Part shown: positions 43,938 to 51,856 of the stretch, in pieces | How the letters are laid out: each line of letters begins with the position of its first letter | Numbering within the stretch: the stretch's first letter is position 1 | Source: JAAYHV01 sp035268985 | GTDB lineage: Bacteria > Bacillota > Clostridia > Peptostreptococcales > Anaerovoracaceae | DNA: 64,000 nt | Assembly (NCBI GenBank): GCA_035268985.1 | Contig: DATFJV010000127.1 | Coordinates: 44,923-108,922 of the forward strand | Direction of reading: 5' to 3' | Program-made: the position numbers and the translations under genes | Notes under the pieces: generated by a model | What the model saw: only the letters and a program-made list of their open reading frames with translations | Told to the model about the DNA's origin: nothing | Database searches by the model: none

Positions 43938-44606
43938 ATGAGTCAGGAAAAATGGTTTTGTACGGTTTGCGGGTATATACACGAGGGGGAATTAAAGGAA
44001 GATTATATTTGTCCTGTCTGTAAAAAGCCGGCTGTGATGTTCGAAAAAATATCCGATGGTAAAATTGATGTAAGCAAATATGCTGGGTCAAAAACAGAAG
44101 TAAACTTATGGGATTTATTTACGGGAAAATCAAGGGCTAGAAATAGATATACATTTTATGCTCAAGTAGCAGAGGGTGAAGGATATAGCCATATAGCAGA
44201 TATCTTTTTAGAAACGGCTAGAAACGAACAAGCTCATGCTAGAATAGGCTTCAAAGAATTAGGCAATATTAGAAATACATCAAAGAATTTAGTAGCTGCA
44301 GCTGAAAATGAGAAAGTTAGCAGTATGGTTACCTATTCTAGATATGCAAAAGAAGCTAAAGAAGAGGGATTTGAAGACATTGCAAGCATATTCAATGAAG
44401 TAGCAGCAATTGAAAAAGCCCATGAGGAAAGATTTAGAAAATTATGGGAAACAATAGAGTCTCATAAAAAGAAGGAGACCGAAAGTCATACTATGTGGAA
44501 ATGTAGAGTGTGCGGGCATATAATTATTGATAAAAAAGCACCTAGTATTTGTCCTGTTTGTAGTTATTCTAAAAGTTATTTTGAAGTTAGATCAGAAGAG
44601 TTTTAA
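43938..44606 (+). CDS. rbr: Rubrerythrin with rubredoxin domains at both ends
   Basis: 222 aa from ATG 43938 (AAAGGAG upstream). The N-terminal rubredoxin-like domain carries CTVCGYIHEG and CPVCKKP; the central ferritin-like diiron domain has ARNEQAHARIGF and EVAAIEKAHEERF; the C-terminal rubredoxin carries CRVCGHIIID and CPVCSYSKSYF. Rubrerythrins reduce peroxide in anaerobes. Usually one rubredoxin domain is present, C-terminal or (in reverse rubrerythrins) N-terminal; having both is less common. A longer frame starting upstream inside the regulator gene is not credible. Confidence 0.92.
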   Translation: MSQEKWFCTVCGYIHEGELKEDYICPVCKKPAVMFEKISDGKIDVSKYAGSKTEVNLWDLFTGKSRARNRYTFYAQVAEGEGYSHIADIFLETARNEQAHARIGFKELGNIRNTSKNLVAAAENEKVSSMVTYSRYAKEAKEEGFEDIASIFNEVAAIEKAHEERFRKLWETIESHKKKETESHTMWKCRVCGHIIIDKKAPSICPVCSYSKSYFEVRSEEF

Positions 44607-44626
44607 GAAGAATGTGAGGTATATTT

Positions 44627-45139
44627 ATGGGTAAGAAATCAGTAAACATTGCTAATTTAGATGTAGAAAAATTATTAGAAATGCTAAATTCAGCTTTAGC
44701 TGAAGAATGGTTAGCGTATTATCAGTATTGGATTGGTGCAAGAATTATGGAAGGACCTATGAGAAGCGAAGTAGAGCCAGAACTTTTGCTACACGCAGAT
44801 GAAGAACTAGGTCATGCTTTGTTAGTAGTAAACAGGATTATGCAATTGGGAGGAACGCCGGTACTTAACCCTACACAATGGCCAAAGATTGCAAGATGTA
44901 AATATGAGGAGCCCAATGACCCGTATATTGAGAGAATTCTAGAGCAAAATTTAGAAGGAGAAAGATGTGCTATAGAAAGGTATCAAGAAATATCAGCATT
45001 TACTGAAGGCAAAGATTATTCTACTTATCAAATGGCTGTACAGATATTAAATGATGAACTAGAGCATGAGGACGATATTGAAAGTTGGCTTACAGACATA
45101 GAAAGACTAAAAGAGGAAATAAAAAAAATTAGACTTTAA
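44627..45139 (+). CDS. Ferritin-like/Dps-type domain protein
   Basis: 170 aa. A four-helix ferritin-like protein with repeated carboxylate-His iron ligands: LAEEWLAYYQYW, HADEELGHALL, EGERCAIERYQE and ILNDELEHEDDIE. It resembles the bacterioferritin/Dps-like family of anaerobes. It probably stores iron or detoxifies peroxide alongside rubrerythrin, which ends 20 nt upstream, so they are likely co-transcribed. Confidence 0.85.
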   Translation: MGKKSVNIANLDVEKLLEMLNSALAEEWLAYYQYWIGARIMEGPMRSEVEPELLLHADEELGHALLVVNRIMQLGGTPVLNPTQWPKIARCKYEEPNDPYIERILEQNLEGERCAIERYQEISAFTEGKDYSTYQMAVQILNDELEHEDDIESWLTDIERLKEEIKKIRL

Positions 45140-45142
45140 TAA

Positions 45143-45171
45143 TTGACCCAAGCACTTTAACATGATAAAAT
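45143..45171 (+). promoter_or_regulatory. Promoter of the glycine cleavage operon
   Basis: TTGACC and TAAAAT are separated by 17 bp with an extended -10 TG (TGaTAAAAT). Transcription would start about 30 nt before the first glycine aptamer. Confidence 0.8.
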
Positions 45172-45205
45172 GATTGTATTCAATTAAATACATCGGAAGA
45201 TAAAT

Positions 45206-45336
45206 ACGGGAGAGATCCAAAAGGACGCCGAAGGTGAAGTAGTAGTAAACTCTCAGGCAAAAGGACCGTGTTTTGACGAAACTCTGGAGAGTTATATAAC
45301 ACCGAAGAAGTAAATCTTTCAGGTCAAAGGACAGAG
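45206..45336 (+). ncRNA. gcvT leader: Tandem glycine riboswitch (two aptamers)
   Basis: Aptamer 1 (about 45206-45270) has GGGAGAGA, GCCGAAGG and CTCAGGCAAAAGGACCG. Aptamer 2 (about 45278-45336) has CTCTGGAGAG, ACCGAAGAAG and TTTCAGGTCAAAGGACAG. These are the conserved cores of the glycine riboswitch. It sits directly upstream of gcvT, its classic target; glycine binding is known to turn such operons on. Confidence 0.95.
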
Positions 45337-45367
45337 ACACACCTAACATTAGTTGGTGTGTCTTTTT
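45336..45367 (+). terminator. Terminator of the glycine riboswitch expression platform
   Basis: A stem of GACACACC-t-AAC with GTTGGTGTGTC (45336-45347 / 45352-45362, one bulge) is followed by five T's, 20 nt before the gcvT start. Its left arm begins at the end of aptamer 2, so ligand-controlled attenuation is likely. Confidence 0.85.
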
Positions 45368-45386
45368 AAAGTTTTTGGAGGTAAAA

Positions 45387-46466
45387 ATGAATACAAAAAC
45401 ACCCTTATATAATAGACATGTAGAACTAGGAGGTAAAATGGTTTCCTTTGGTGGCTTTATTCTTCCTGTTCAGTATAGAAAAGGAGTAATTGCTGAACAT
45501 ATGGCGGTCAGGAATGAGTGCGGCATTTTTGATGTTTCCCACATGGGAGAAATTGAAATCAGAGGTAAAGATTCCTTGGCCTTTGTAAATTACATATTAA
45601 CAAATGATTTTTCTAAAATGATTATTGGACAAGTTAAATATAGTCCGATGTGTAATGTCAAAGGCGGAGTAATTGATGATTTGCTTGTTTATAAAAGAGA
45701 AGAAGAAAAATACCTTTTGGTACCAAATGCCTCTAACAAAGATAAGGTGTATAATTGGATAAATCATAACAAAAGTGGCGAAGTTGAAGTTATTGACTTA
45801 TCCGATTATTACGGACAAATAGCATTGCAAGGTCCAAACTCGGAACATATTATGCGTAACTACACTAAAAAAGAAAATATCCCTGAAAAATACTATTCTT
45901 TTTTAGAAAATAAAGAAGTTCTTATTTCTAAAACTGGGTATACGGGGGAAAATGGATATGAGATATATGCTAAAAAGGAATGCATCACATACATTTGGGA
46001 TAAATTGCTTGAAATAGGCAAAAATGTTGGATTGATCCCCTGTGGATTAGGTGCAAGGGATACGCTTAGGTTGGAAGCTGGAATGCCTTTGTACGGTCAT
46101 GAAATGAATGATGAAATCACTCCAATCACTGCAGGTTTAGGCTTTGCGGTAAAAAAGAACAAAGAAGATTTTATAGGTAAAAAAGCATTAGAGAATGAAC
46201 TTCTTTGGAAAGGAAAGAGAATTGGTATTAGAATCGTAGGGAGAGGTATAGCTCGTGAAAATTGCGAGGTTTATCTAGACGATTGCAAGGTTGGTTTAAC
46301 CACATCAGGAACGTATCTTCCATATATGAAAGGTGCTTTTGCAATGGCGCTGGTAGCTGCGGATTTAGATGTCGAAAATAAAAGCATGCAAGTAAAAGTA
46401 AGAGGGAAAAAAGTGGATGCTCAATTTGTTAATTTGCCGTTTTATAAAAGAAAAGAGAGGAAGTAA
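45387..46466 (+). CDS. gcvT: Glycine cleavage system aminomethyltransferase (T protein)
   Basis: 359 aa from ATG 45387 (TGGAGG upstream; ATG 45375 overlaps it). Signatures are TPLYNRHVELGGKMVSFGGF, FDVSHMGEI, LALQGPNS-like QIALQGPNSEH, SKTGYTGENGYE and the C-terminal GTYLPYMKGAFAMALV. It transfers the methylene group to tetrahydrofolate and releases ammonia. First gene of the operon. Confidence 0.96.
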   Translation: MNTKTPLYNRHVELGGKMVSFGGFILPVQYRKGVIAEHMAVRNECGIFDVSHMGEIEIRGKDSLAFVNYILTNDFSKMIIGQVKYSPMCNVKGGVIDDLLVYKREEEKYLLVPNASNKDKVYNWINHNKSGEVEVIDLSDYYGQIALQGPNSEHIMRNYTKKENIPEKYYSFLENKEVLISKTGYTGENGYEIYAKKECITYIWDKLLEIGKNVGLIPCGLGARDTLRLEAGMPLYGHEMNDEITPITAGLGFAVKKNKEDFIGKKALENELLWKGKRIGIRIVGRGIARENCEVYLDDCKVGLTTSGTYLPYMKGAFAMALVAADLDVENKSMQVKVRGKKVDAQFVNLPFYKRKERK

Positions 46467-46468
46467 AA

Positions 46469-46843
46469 ATGAATTATCCTAAGGACTTACTATATTCAAA
46501 ATCTCATGAATGGATCAAGTATGAAGATAAGATCGTCATTATTGGAATAACTGATTATGCCCAAGATAGTTTGGGAGATATAGTATTCATTAATTTGCCA
46601 GAGGATGGAGATGAAGTTGAAAAAGGAGAAGCTTTTTCGGATGTTGAATCTGTTAAAGCTGTTTCCGATGTTATATCTCCAGTTACCGGTACTATTTGTG
46701 AAGTTAATGAAGAATTATTAGATAGCCCGGAAAAAATAAATGAAAATCCATACGATGCATGGCTTATAAAGGCTAAGGAAGTTATCGATCATGAAGATTT
46801 CATGAACGCGGAGGAATACGAAGTATTTCTAAAGAAACAGTAG
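46469..46843 (+). CDS. gcvH: Glycine cleavage system H protein
   Basis: 124 aa. KSHEWIKYEDKIVIIGITDYAQDSLGDIVFI and the lipoylation site DVESVKAVSDV with its Lys are intact. It is the lipoyl shuttle between the P, T and L proteins. It begins 3 nt after gcvT with AGAGAGG upstream. Confidence 0.96.
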   Translation: MNYPKDLLYSKSHEWIKYEDKIVIIGITDYAQDSLGDIVFINLPEDGDEVEKGEAFSDVESVKAVSDVISPVTGTICEVNEELLDSPEKINENPYDAWLIKAKEVIDHEDFMNAEEYEVFLKKQ

Positions 46844-46852
46844 GAGGGGATT

Positions 46853-48178
46853 ATGGGAACTTTTATTCCTAACACAAATAAGCAGAGAGATGAGATGCTT
46901 GGTGACATTGGTTTAAATGGAATGGATGATCTATTTAGAGATTTGCCTAGTCGATGTATTTATAATGATATGCTTGATATTCCAAAGGGTCTTTCGGAAA
47001 TCGAAGTTGTGGAAAGTATTACGAAGATATCTAAAAAAAATAAAGTGTTTGATAAAATATTAAGAGGAGCAGGTTCTTATAACCACTATATTCCAACCAC
47101 TGTGCCTTCAATAGCATCAAAAGAGGAATTTTTAACAGCATATACACCATATCAAGGAGAAATAAGTCAAGGGATTTTGCAGTCGATATTTGAATATCAA
47201 ACAATGATTTGCGAAATTACTGGAATGCAATATTCAAATGCCAGTGTTTATGATGGTGCTACAGCAGCAGCAGAAGCTATTAATATGTGTGTCGATAAAA
47301 AGCATGACAACGTTTTAATAGCTGAAACTGTTGATAAGAGAATTATAGACACTATCTATACATATAATTTAGGAAAGAATATAAATATTAATATTATTCC
47401 TATGAAAGATGGGGAATTGGATAAAAACGCATTAAAAGATATGATAGGAGACGACAGTGCTTGTTTGTTAATTCAACAACCCAATTACTATGGAATATTA
47501 GAGGATGTGGATAACATAGAAAGCGTAGTTCATAATGCAGGAGTGAAACTAATAATGAGCTGTTATCCCACTTCACTAGGTTTGCTAAAAACGCCGGGTG
47601 AATATGGAGCGGACATTGCAGTTGGGGATGGGCAGCCTTTAGGGCTAGATGTTGCATATGGTGGTCCATATCTTGGCTTTATGGCAACTAAAAAAAGCAT
47701 GTTTCGTAAACTACCGGGTAGGATAGTAGGACAAACCGTAGATTGTAATGATAATAAGGGATATGTTTTAACCTTGCAAGCTAGAGAACAACATATTAGA
47801 AGAGAAAAGGCAGGAAGCAATATATGTTCGAATCAGGCGCATTGTGCTTTAAAAATAGCCATATATTTGTCAACCTTAGGGAAAGAAGGGTTTAAGGAAG
47901 TAGCAATACAATGTGCTTCTAAGGCAGCATATTTGCAAAATGAGTTATCAAAAATTGGGTTAAATCTCGTATACAAAAAATCTTATTTTAATGAATTTGT
48001 TGTTAAATGTAAAAACCGTGATGATATACTGAAAAGGCTAGAAGAAAATAATATATTAGGTGGCTTACCATTGGATAATGATAAAATACTTTGGTGTGTT
48101 ACAGAATTGATTAAAAAAGAAGATATGGATAAAGTTGTTAATATAGTAAAGGAGGTAAATGATGAGCTTGATATTTGA
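46853..48178 (+). CDS. gcvPA: Glycine dehydrogenase (decarboxylating) subunit 1
   Basis: 441 aa, the N-terminal half of the split P protein. MGTFIPNTNKQRDEML, LRGAGSYNHYIPTTVPSIAS, AYTPYQGEISQG and QTMICEITGM are typical. It forms an alpha2beta2 enzyme with gcvPB. AGGAGG precedes the ATG. It overlaps gcvPB by about 17 nt. Confidence 0.96.
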   Translation: MGTFIPNTNKQRDEMLGDIGLNGMDDLFRDLPSRCIYNDMLDIPKGLSEIEVVESITKISKKNKVFDKILRGAGSYNHYIPTTVPSIASKEEFLTAYTPYQGEISQGILQSIFEYQTMICEITGMQYSNASVYDGATAAAEAINMCVDKKHDNVLIAETVDKRIIDTIYTYNLGKNININIIPMKDGELDKNALKDMIGDDSACLLIQQPNYYGILEDVDNIESVVHNAGVKLIMSCYPTSLGLLKTPGEYGADIAVGDGQPLGLDVAYGGPYLGFMATKKSMFRKLPGRIVGQTVDCNDNKGYVLTLQAREQHIRREKAGSNICSNQAHCALKIAIYLSTLGKEGFKEVAIQCASKAAYLQNELSKIGLNLVYKKSYFNEFVVKCKNRDDILKRLEENNILGGLPLDNDKILWCVTELIKKEDMDKVVNIVKEVNDELDI

Positions 48179-49559
48179 TAAAAGTGTTGAGAATAGAAAA
48201 AATATTATATTCCCCAAATGTGATGTGGAAATAAATCTTCCCGATTCACCTAAAAGGGTAAAAGCCGCAAAACTTCCTGAGGTATCAGAAATAGACATAT
48301 CAAGGCATTATACATATCTTTCAAAACGTGTCCATGGTGTTAATTCGGGATTCTATCCTCTAGGATCTTGTACTATGAAATATAATCCTAAAATTTCTGA
48401 ACAACTTGCCTCATTGGAAGGCTTTACTAAAATCCATCCTTTACAACCAAAAGAAACGACAATTGGATGCGAGGAAGTTATTGAAAGATTAAAAAACTAT
48501 CTATGCAAAATAACAGGAATGGATGAGATGAGTTTACAACCAGCGGCAGGAGCTCATGGAGAATTGACGGGGATGCTTTTAATTAAAGCTTATCATATGC
48601 ATAGAGGGGATGATAATAGAAAAGAGATAATAGTGCCTGATTCTGCCCACGGAACTAATCCTGCAAGTGCTGTGATGGCGGGTTTTGACATAATTAATAT
48701 CAAGTCAAACGAGAATGGTATGATAGATATCGATGATTTAAAAGAAAATATAGGTGAAAAAACGGCAGGCCTTATGTTAACAAACCCGAATACACTTGGG
48801 ATATTTGATACAAATATTTTGGAAATAACTAACCTTGTTCATGAAGCTGGGGGACTATGTTATTATGACGGAGCAAATTTAAATGCTATAATGGGCAGGG
48901 CAAGACCAGGGGATATGGGCTTTGATGTTACCCATTTGAATCTTCATAAGACATTTTCAACTCCCCATGGAGGAGGAGGACCAGGCAGCGGTCCTTGTGG
49001 GTGCAAAACTTTTTTAAAAGATTATTTACCGGATACTTCTAACGAAAAGAGCATAGGTCGAGTTATTGGATATTATGGAAACTTTCTTGTAATAGTAAAG
49101 GCGCTTACATATATTATAACCATTGGAACTGAAGGTATTAAAAACGCCAGTGAAAACGCGGTTTTAAATGCCAATTATATGAAAGCTAAATTAGATAACA
49201 TATTGCCCACGGCATACAAAGGCATGTGCATGCATGAGTTTGTAGTTTCATTAGAAAAACTTAAAAATAATACTGGAGTTACAGCTTTAGATTTTTCTAA
49301 AGCACTTTTAGATTATAATATACATCCACCTACAATGTACTTCCCAATGACAGTTCATGAAGCACTTATGATAGAACCTACTGAAACCGAAAGTAAAGAA
49401 ACATTAGACGAAGCTATTGATATAATTAAAGAAATATATAATACCGCTTTAGATGATTCCGATGCTATAAAAAATAGCCCTATATCCACGCCTGTTGGTC
49501 GATTGGATGAAGTTTATGCGGCTAGGAAAGCGGTGCTTAGACATGAATTTGAAGCTTAA
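48162..49559 (+). CDS. gcvPB: Glycine dehydrogenase (decarboxylating) subunit 2
   Basis: 465 aa. The PLP-lysine segment is HLNLHKTFSTPHGGGGPGSG; LGSCTMKYNP, QPAAGAHGELTG and PDSAHGTNPAS are typical. Two adjacent ATGs (48159, 48162) follow GGAGG; the second has the better 6-nt spacing. It decarboxylates glycine and loads the aminomethyl group on GcvH. Confidence 0.96.
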   Translation: MSLIFDKSVENRKNIIFPKCDVEINLPDSPKRVKAAKLPEVSEIDISRHYTYLSKRVHGVNSGFYPLGSCTMKYNPKISEQLASLEGFTKIHPLQPKETTIGCEEVIERLKNYLCKITGMDEMSLQPAAGAHGELTGMLLIKAYHMHRGDDNRKEIIVPDSAHGTNPASAVMAGFDIINIKSNENGMIDIDDLKENIGEKTAGLMLTNPNTLGIFDTNILEITNLVHEAGGLCYYDGANLNAIMGRARPGDMGFDVTHLNLHKTFSTPHGGGGPGSGPCGCKTFLKDYLPDTSNEKSIGRVIGYYGNFLVIVKALTYIITIGTEGIKNASENAVLNANYMKAKLDNILPTAYKGMCMHEFVVSLEKLKNNTGVTALDFSKALLDYNIHPPTMYFPMTVHEALMIEPTETESKETLDEAIDIIKEIYNTALDDSDAIKNSPISTPVGRLDEVYAARKAVLRHEFEA

Positions 49560-50520
49560 ATATTATATTAGCAAAACAGATGATCCATATTTTAACTTAG
49601 CAACAGAAGAATATTTAACATTTTCTTCAAAATGCGATGAAGTGATACTATATTTATGGCAAAATAAAAATACTGTAGTAATAGGAAGGAACCAAAATGC
49701 TTGGAAGGAATGTAATATAACCTCAATGGAGAAAGATGATGTTAATCTTGTTAGAAGAATGTCAGGTGGCGGAGCGGTTTATCATGATTTGGGAAATCTA
49801 AATTTTACATTTTGCGCCAAGAAGAACATATTTGATAAAGATTTGCAGACTGAAGTAATTATTAACGCATTAAAAACTTTAGATATCGGAACGAAAAAAA
49901 GTGGAAGAAATGATTTATTAATCGATGATAAAAAGTTTTCCGGCAATGCATATTTCTATTTTAAAGATTTTTGTTATCATCATGGGACCTTGATGGTTAA
50001 TGTAGACAAATCGTTGCTAAGCAAGTATTTGAACGTTTCCAATGATAAATTAAAATCACACAGCATAGAATCAGTAAAGTCAAGAGTTATAAATATTAGT
50101 GAAGCCAACAAAGATGTCAATATAGAATTGCTTAAAGCATCATTAATAAAATCCTTCGAGAAGAAATACGGTTTCAAAGCAACGGAAATATTATTAAGCA
50201 AAAAAGAGGAAAAGAATATATATTCCTTAGTAACTAAATACAAAGCATATGATTGGAACTATGGTAGAAATATAGCCTTTGATAAGGAACTGGTAGCTAA
50301 ATTCACATGGGGAGAATTTCTTTTGAGGTTTAGTATAAAAGATGGGCACATAAATAAATGCCAATTTTTTTCTGATGCTTTAGATCTTGAGTTATCAAAC
50401 AAGATTAAAGAGAAACTTGAAGGCAAAAAATATACAAGAAAAGCTATAATTGGGAATTATACTTTTGCCAACGAGTCTATGGTTAATGATGTAATAGGCT
50501 ACGTTGCTGATAATTTATAG
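49543..50520 (+). CDS. lplA: Lipoate--protein ligase
   Basis: 326 aa from ATG 49543, inside the end of gcvPB; a longer frame from 49495 lies wholly in gcvPB and is rejected. LplA motifs are TDDPYFNLATEEYL, RRMSGGGAVYHDLGNLNF, GRNDLLIDDKKFSGNA and the HGTLMVN strand. A C-terminal accessory domain is present. It attaches lipoate to GcvH, so the operon encodes its own cofactor loading by salvage. Confidence 0.94.
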   Translation: MNLKLKYYISKTDDPYFNLATEEYLTFSSKCDEVILYLWQNKNTVVIGRNQNAWKECNITSMEKDDVNLVRRMSGGGAVYHDLGNLNFTFCAKKNIFDKDLQTEVIINALKTLDIGTKKSGRNDLLIDDKKFSGNAYFYFKDFCYHHGTLMVNVDKSLLSKYLNVSNDKLKSHSIESVKSRVINISEANKDVNIELLKASLIKSFEKKYGFKATEILLSKKEEKNIYSLVTKYKAYDWNYGRNIAFDKELVAKFTWGEFLLRFSIKDGHINKCQFFSDALDLELSNKIKEKLEGKKYTRKAIIGNYTFANESMVNDVIGYVADNL

Positions 50521-50528
50521 GTGGTAAA

Positions 50529-51836
50529 ATGAATAAAAAATACGATTTGATTATAATTGGCGGGGGTCCTGCTGGTTATGAAGCAGCCTTTGAAGCTGTT
50601 AAAAATAATTTAAGCGTTGCCATAATAGAAAAGAATAAAATTGGTGGCACTTGTTTGAACTATGGTTGCGTTCCAACTAAATCAATTTTGCGTAATGTTT
50701 TTAACGGAAAAAATATAATTGATAGCATTAACCAGGAAAAAGAATTGGTGGTTACTTCATTGAGGGAAGGGCTTGAATCAAGAATAATCAAGTCTGGAAT
50801 TGATTTAATACATGGTGAATGCCAAATCATTTCAAAAAATTTATTGATGATAAATCAAGAGTTGTTAGCCTTTGATTATTTAATAATTGCAACAGGTTCA
50901 AAGCCTATAATTCCAAGTATTAAAGGTATAGAAAATATAGGGGTATTTACTAGCAAAGAAATATTAAAAAATTTTGACAAAGAGGTTAGATCCATAACTA
51001 TAATTGGAGGAGGCGTTATTGGTATGGAGTTCGCTACCATATACAACTTTTTGGGAATAAGGGTGAATATTATCGAGGCAAAAAACAAATTATTGCCTGA
51101 CTTCGATAAGGAAATAGGACAAAACATTAAAATGATAATGAAAAAAAGAGGGGTAAATATCCATACGTCTTCAACGGTTAATGAAATAAGTAGATTTGAC
51201 AATGAGCTTGAGTGTGCTTTTTCAATCAAAGAAAAAACAAGTGCAATTAAGTCAGAAGCTATATTAATATCTGTCGGAAGAAGAGCTAATTTGGATTTAT
51301 TAAATAAAAGCGAAATAAAAGTTAATGTTGAAAATGGCCATATAAAAGTAAATAAAAAACAGGAAACCAATTTTAGTAATATTTACGCAGTAGGAGACGT
51401 TGCTAACGAAATCAAACTTGCTCATGTAGCTTCAGCAACAGGCAGAAACGCAATTATGGATATTTTAAACAAAACTTGCAAAGTAGACATGAATGTAATT
51501 CCAAGCTGTGTATACACTAATCCAGAAATAGCATCAGTTGGAATCAGTGAAGCTTATGCTAAAGAAAAAGGTATTGACGTAAATATAAGTAAATATCCAA
51601 TGTCTGCCAATGGTAAAAGTGTACTTGAAGGTATGGATCGGGGGTTTATTAAAATATTAAGTAGCAGAGAAAATGGTAAGGTTTTAGGGGGACAAATAAT
51701 GTGTGGTAAAGCCACAGAGATGATATCGGAAATATCGCTAGCTATAAGATTGGGTGCCACAATAAAAGACCTAAGTGAAACAATACATCCTCATCCAACA
51801 TACAGTGAAGGAATATATGAGCTTGCAAAAAAATAA
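50529..51836 (+). CDS. lpdA: Dihydrolipoamide dehydrogenase (glycine cleavage L protein)
   Basis: 435 aa, slightly short for the family. FAD motif IIGGGPAGYEAAFEA, redox disulfide GGTCLNYGCVPTKS, NAD loop TIIGGGVIGMEFA, and the dimer-interface HPHPTYSEG motif with catalytic His are all present. It reoxidises dihydrolipoyl-GcvH. Last gene of the operon, followed by a terminator. Confidence 0.95.
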   Translation: MNKKYDLIIIGGGPAGYEAAFEAVKNNLSVAIIEKNKIGGTCLNYGCVPTKSILRNVFNGKNIIDSINQEKELVVTSLREGLESRIIKSGIDLIHGECQIISKNLLMINQELLAFDYLIIATGSKPIIPSIKGIENIGVFTSKEILKNFDKEVRSITIIGGGVIGMEFATIYNFLGIRVNIIEAKNKLLPDFDKEIGQNIKMIMKKRGVNIHTSSTVNEISRFDNELECAFSIKEKTSAIKSEAILISVGRRANLDLLNKSEIKVNVENGHIKVNKKQETNFSNIYAVGDVANEIKLAHVASATGRNAIMDILNKTCKVDMNVIPSCVYTNPEIASVGISEAYAKEKGIDVNISKYPMSANGKSVLEGMDRGFIKILSSRENGKVLGGQIMCGKATEMISEISLAIRLGATIKDLSETIHPHPTYSEGIYELAKK

Positions 51837-51856
51837 CCCAATTTTGGGTTATTTTT
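51831..51856. terminator. Convergent terminator after lpdA and the HD-GYP gene
   Basis: An 11-bp perfect stem (AAATAACCCAA / TTGGGTTATTT) with a 2-nt loop and flanking A and T tracts. It overlaps both convergent stop codons, so it can end transcription from either side. Confidence 0.88.
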
